Shown piece after piece: positions 61,372-64,000 of a DNA stretch of 64,000 nt (the first letter of the stretch is position 1; each line of letters begins with the position of its first letter). The notes beneath the pieces are model-generated. The model was given only the letters and a program-made list of their open reading frames with translations, did not search any database and was not told the origin of the DNA. Source of the stretch: Paramacrobiotus metropolitanus (Eukaryota; Tardigrada; Eutardigrada; Parachela; Macrobiotidae); the NCBI RefSeq assembly GCF_019649055.1, contig NW_026570229.1, positions 1,240,001 through 1,304,000 on the forward strand, given 5' to 3'. The translations under genes and the position numbers were made by a program.

Positions 61372-62370
61372 TCACGGAGCCGGCGCACCCTTCAGTCTCT
61401 GGCGTAGCCGGTCTCGGGCCGGCGAACGGAACGTGGTGAACGCTTCCGGGTACAACGTGTTGATGCGCTTCACCACTTCCGGGTCCACATCTTTCCCATC
61501 TTCCCCATCCTTCTCCACCGCCTCGTAACTGACAGTACTCTTATGATTTTTTCCATTCACACTCGTAATAATCTTTTCCTTAATCTTTACATCTCGGTTT
61601 TCTTCCCGGGACCTCGCGCCACAGTCGGGACGCGGCGCTCCCGAATCCAAGGAAACTTTCCCCATCAAATCCGCCAATTTCCCCATCTCCGCTTCCTTCT
61701 TCCGTCTGGCCTCCCGTTCCGCCCGGCGCTTCATCCGCCGCTCGTGCCGCTCCCGGATCTTCCGCTCCCACTCCTCCATATCCGCCTTCTCCGCGTCCAC
61801 CGCTTCCTGGAGCTCCTTGTGCCTCCGCTCTTCCCGGCGCGCCCGCACATCTAAATGCAGCCGGTGCGCCAGCGTCGGGTGCTCCTCCACATCACTATGG
61901 CTAGAAACATCCGAGGAGACATCCGATTCCCGGCGCACCATCTCCGAATCGATGGGCGGTTCGTCGGGTTTCACCGGGGCGAAGAACATGCGCAGCGCCG
62001 ACACCGTGAAGATGTCGGAGAGATTCTGCGCGTCGTGTCCGGAGCGTCGGTTCATCTCGGCGTTGAGTGCGTCCGTTGGCATGTCCTGGTTGGCGTCCAG
62101 CCATTTTAAAAAATCCGCGTCGTTAGCGGCTCCTGTGGATTTGTCCAGGTCCGCCAAATCAGCCATGGTCTCCGGCGGGATAACGTGTTCCGGATGGTGA
62201 TGGGATTTGGCGCGGGCGGTTAAACCAGCGTCGGTGGGAGCCACTTCCATGCCTTGCCGGGTAATATCCAGCGCCGCAGTTTTCTCCGCGCGGCCGTCGG
62301 CGTGTGCGTATTTCCCGGCCGTGGCGATTCCCGACTGGGCGACCGGATCATTGTTTTTCTCCTTCGACAT
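61372..62370 (-). CDS. Hydrophilic, highly charged 332-aa protein, unknown family
   Basis: Single exon, ATG at 62370. No cysteine cluster, signal peptide or membrane span. The N-terminal ~90 residues are polar (DPVAQSGIATAGKYAHADGR; HHHPEHVIPPETMADLADL). Residues ~90-140 may fold (DADFLKWLDANQDMPTDALN). From ~175 to 240 there is a long uninterrupted Arg/Glu/Lys helix (RREERRHKELQEAVDAEKAD, then ERHERRMKRRAEREARRKKE), probably a single alpha helix or coiled coil. The C-terminus ends with AFTTFRSPARDRLRQRL. The composition recalls heat-soluble or LEA-type stress proteins, but no diagnostic motif was seen and I do not assign it. A duplicate of the last 30 codons lies at 47230. Confidence 0.75.
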   Translation of the reverse strand: MSKEKNNDPVAQSGIATAGKYAHADGRAEKTAALDITRQGMEVAPTDAGLTARAKSHHHPEHVIPPETMADLADLDKSTGAANDADFLKWLDANQDMPTDALNAEMNRRSGHDAQNLSDIFTVSALRMFFAPVKPDEPPIDSEMVRRESDVSSDVSSHSDVEEHPTLAHRLHLDVRARREERRHKELQEAVDAEKADMEEWERKIRERHERRMKRRAEREARRKKEAEMGKLADLMGKVSLDSGAPRPDCGARSREENRDVKIKEKIITSVNGKNHKSTVSYEAVEKDGEDGKDVDPEVVKRINTLYPEAFTTFRSPARDRLRQRLKGAPAP

Positions 62371-63630
62371 TATTAAAAAAAAAGAAGTAAAAAAAAGCTA
62401 CACAAATTCGTCTTTTCTTCTCTTGAGTAAATTATCAACCGGAACTGTAAACGAAAAGCGTAAAATGCGTAAAGTTACCAAACACGGAATTTTCTTATTT
62501 GAGTCATGGACGTAATTGCGCGAACTGTTTGTCTACGGAATGACTGCATCACAGTGTTTTTTTGGTTAGGTGCTCGTTAATATTTGTCGGCTCTTTGCCG
62601 TGCTGTCGATTCCGGCGTGCCGGTGTCCGCGGGGCATTTCATGTTTTCTTGCTAAAAATGTGTGAAAATGCCGGTATTCTGTACATACATCGTAATATGC
62701 TACAATATACGTATGATCTCATTTGTAGACTAAAGCGTATTTTTATTATGGAGATGTTATGCTTCGCAGTTTGTGGTACTTCCGGTTGAACGGTTTTATT
62801 TGACTGTAAGTTAATTTTGTACACAAGAGTGACCGCTGTAATTCAGAGTACATAATGAGTAATAAATTTAACCGGGTCTGCCGAGGAGAAGCGAAAACCA
62901 ACGTCCATTTGTAGACTGGATGATCATCGACGTTATAAACATGTATAGGAACGAATAGCGGTTGAAATTTGTTAAGTGACATTATTAGCAGGAAGCAACC
63001 CAGTTCGCGAGTATTGTAAAATTGTTAACATCCACAGTTATCTCCACGACACCATCCAGTTGCCGGTGTGGGACTTGCGTGGTTGCCTTGTTCATCGTTG
63101 TGGATAATTGTGTATCTGTTGCGAGAAAAACATACGAGTGTAAATAAACCACCGTTATGCGCAGTTAATGAGATAACCCGGAAAAAACTAAAAAAATGTT
63201 TAAGCGCTTAAAGCATTTTATGGTAAGCATGCGTGCTGATATCATCGAGATCACCTTTGATATTGGTATGCCGTTGCACTACGATTCTTGTCGATTCTGT
63301 GGTCGCGTTTCACAACGCGCTGTGAGAGTATTCATAATTGTAATACACAACAAATTATTTTTTCCTTCTTTTTAATTATAATTTTTATATGTTTTATAAC
63401 ATGCTTTGCCCTAATAATTTTAATATAAAGCAAACTATTTTTTTTCTTGATCCTTTGTTTTAATTTTAATTTTGTTTTACCGGACAACAAACGAACCAGT
63501 GCAAACTTTTAAAAGCACACTTCCAGTAGTTATTTTATAATGCTACGTTTTTTCTTGTTAACCGTAGTGGTTAACTGCGCTGATGCACGCTGATTAAATG
63601 AACTATGCAAAACCCCGAGCTTCTATTAAT
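62371..63630. other. Intergenic region
   Basis: AT-rich, with poly-A/poly-T tracts near 62375 and 63355-63470. No gene recognised. Confidence 0.5.
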
Positions 63631-63758
63631 GTTTATTCATACGAGTACAGATGCTACGTTTTTGGTTTCATAAAATTTTTTACACTATTTACCAGTACGT
63701 ACCACAGGTGTGCGTATATATGCACGGCCAGCGCTGGACCCCGTCCTCCTGGTGACCT

Positions 63759-64000
63759 TTACAGGTGTTGCTCGTTGATGGCGTGGCGCAGGGCCACCAA
63801 GTGGTTGAAGCATTCCACGCGCCAGAACGGGAAGTTCATCTACAACGCAGGCATGTGTTAAACGAACCTACGATATCGGCTTTTGGGAAACATTTATTTT
63901 AAGAATTTAATAACGTACTTGTTTGGCCGCGGTCTCCTCCTCATGTCCGCTGCCCACCACGACGTAGGTGCACTTGCGGCCGAAACGGTTGAGGATGCGC
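63759..64000 (-). CDS. eya: Eyes absent (EYA) phosphatase, C-terminal exons (partial)
   Basis: Two terminal exons: the last is 63839-63759 (stop TAA) and the previous one is 63919 to beyond the window edge, with a 79-bp intron (GTACGT...GTAG) in phase 0. The encoded end, RILNRFGRKCTYVVVGSGHE...MNFPFWRVECFNHLVALRHA, matches the conserved tail of the EYA domain (HAD-type tyrosine phosphatase and Six-family transcription cofactor). Family members normally have GDG in this motif, and that Asp binds the catalytic Mg; here the codon is AGC (Ser). Minus-strand AATAAA near 63637 would end the mRNA. The rest of the gene lies to the right. Assignment by recognition of the conserved tail; strong but short. 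Confidence 0.8.

Noticed and set aside
61372-62370. Assignment as a tardigrade heat-soluble or LEA protein
   Set aside because: Only the charged, hydrophilic composition fits; no family motif could be identified, so the call was left open.

Overview
This is nuclear DNA from an invertebrate animal. The evidence is: GT-AG introns of about 80-1150 bp, a C-terminal fragment of an eyes absent (EYA) phosphatase gene at the right edge, an intact PIF/Harbinger DNA transposon, non-LTR and Ty3/gypsy retroelements, and three animal-type immunity-related GTPase (IRG) genes. I cannot assign a phylum from the sequence; a small-genome ecdysozoan or spiralian would fit, but that is a guess.

Layout. 1-477: unassigned. 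478-3607: Harbinger transposon with imperfect terminal inverted repeats, a 3-bp ATT duplication, a three-exon Myb/SANT-like DNA-binding gene (+) and a two-exon DDE transposase gene (-). 3820-28554: a giant (24.7 kb) LTR retrotransposon on the minus strand. Its right-hand LTR is the 5' one and is followed by an initiator-tRNA-like primer site. The coding sequence reads right to left: gag (possible N-myristoylated matrix start, coiled coil, capsid, zinc knuckle), protease, reverse transcriptase, RNase H, integrase, a readthrough-accessible AT-hook tail, then about 10 kb of accessory coding sequence of unknown function. Only three frames begin with a real ATG (27148, 15985, 8307), and a non-coding spacer precedes each, which suggests a three-cistron element. 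Many single-base frame changes interrupt the coding, so this copy is decayed or carries assembly indels. 28555-30545: a foldback element, one large imperfect palindrome whose arms end in arrays of a ~21-bp repeat.

30559-46249 holds three minus-strand IRG loci. The first is a broken tandem double-GTPase gene; the other two are intact two-exon genes. Among them lie a 4.6-kb transposon with 8-bp target duplications and minisatellite-rich inverted repeats (35322-39921), with a 5'-truncated non-LTR retrotransposon nested inside, and a Tigger/pogo-like MITE in the intron of the second IRG gene.

46250-64000: a MITE with long inverted repeats; a cluster of secreted cystine-knot peptide genes (three intact, several broken, one split by a 2.4-kb insertion); a second non-LTR fragment; a hydrophilic, highly charged protein gene (61372-62370) with a broken C-terminal duplicate at 47230; and the last two exons of the EYA gene. 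The host genes (IRG GTPases and cystine-knot peptides) would suit an innate-immunity neighbourhood, but that is inference. The mobile elements account for more than half of the window.
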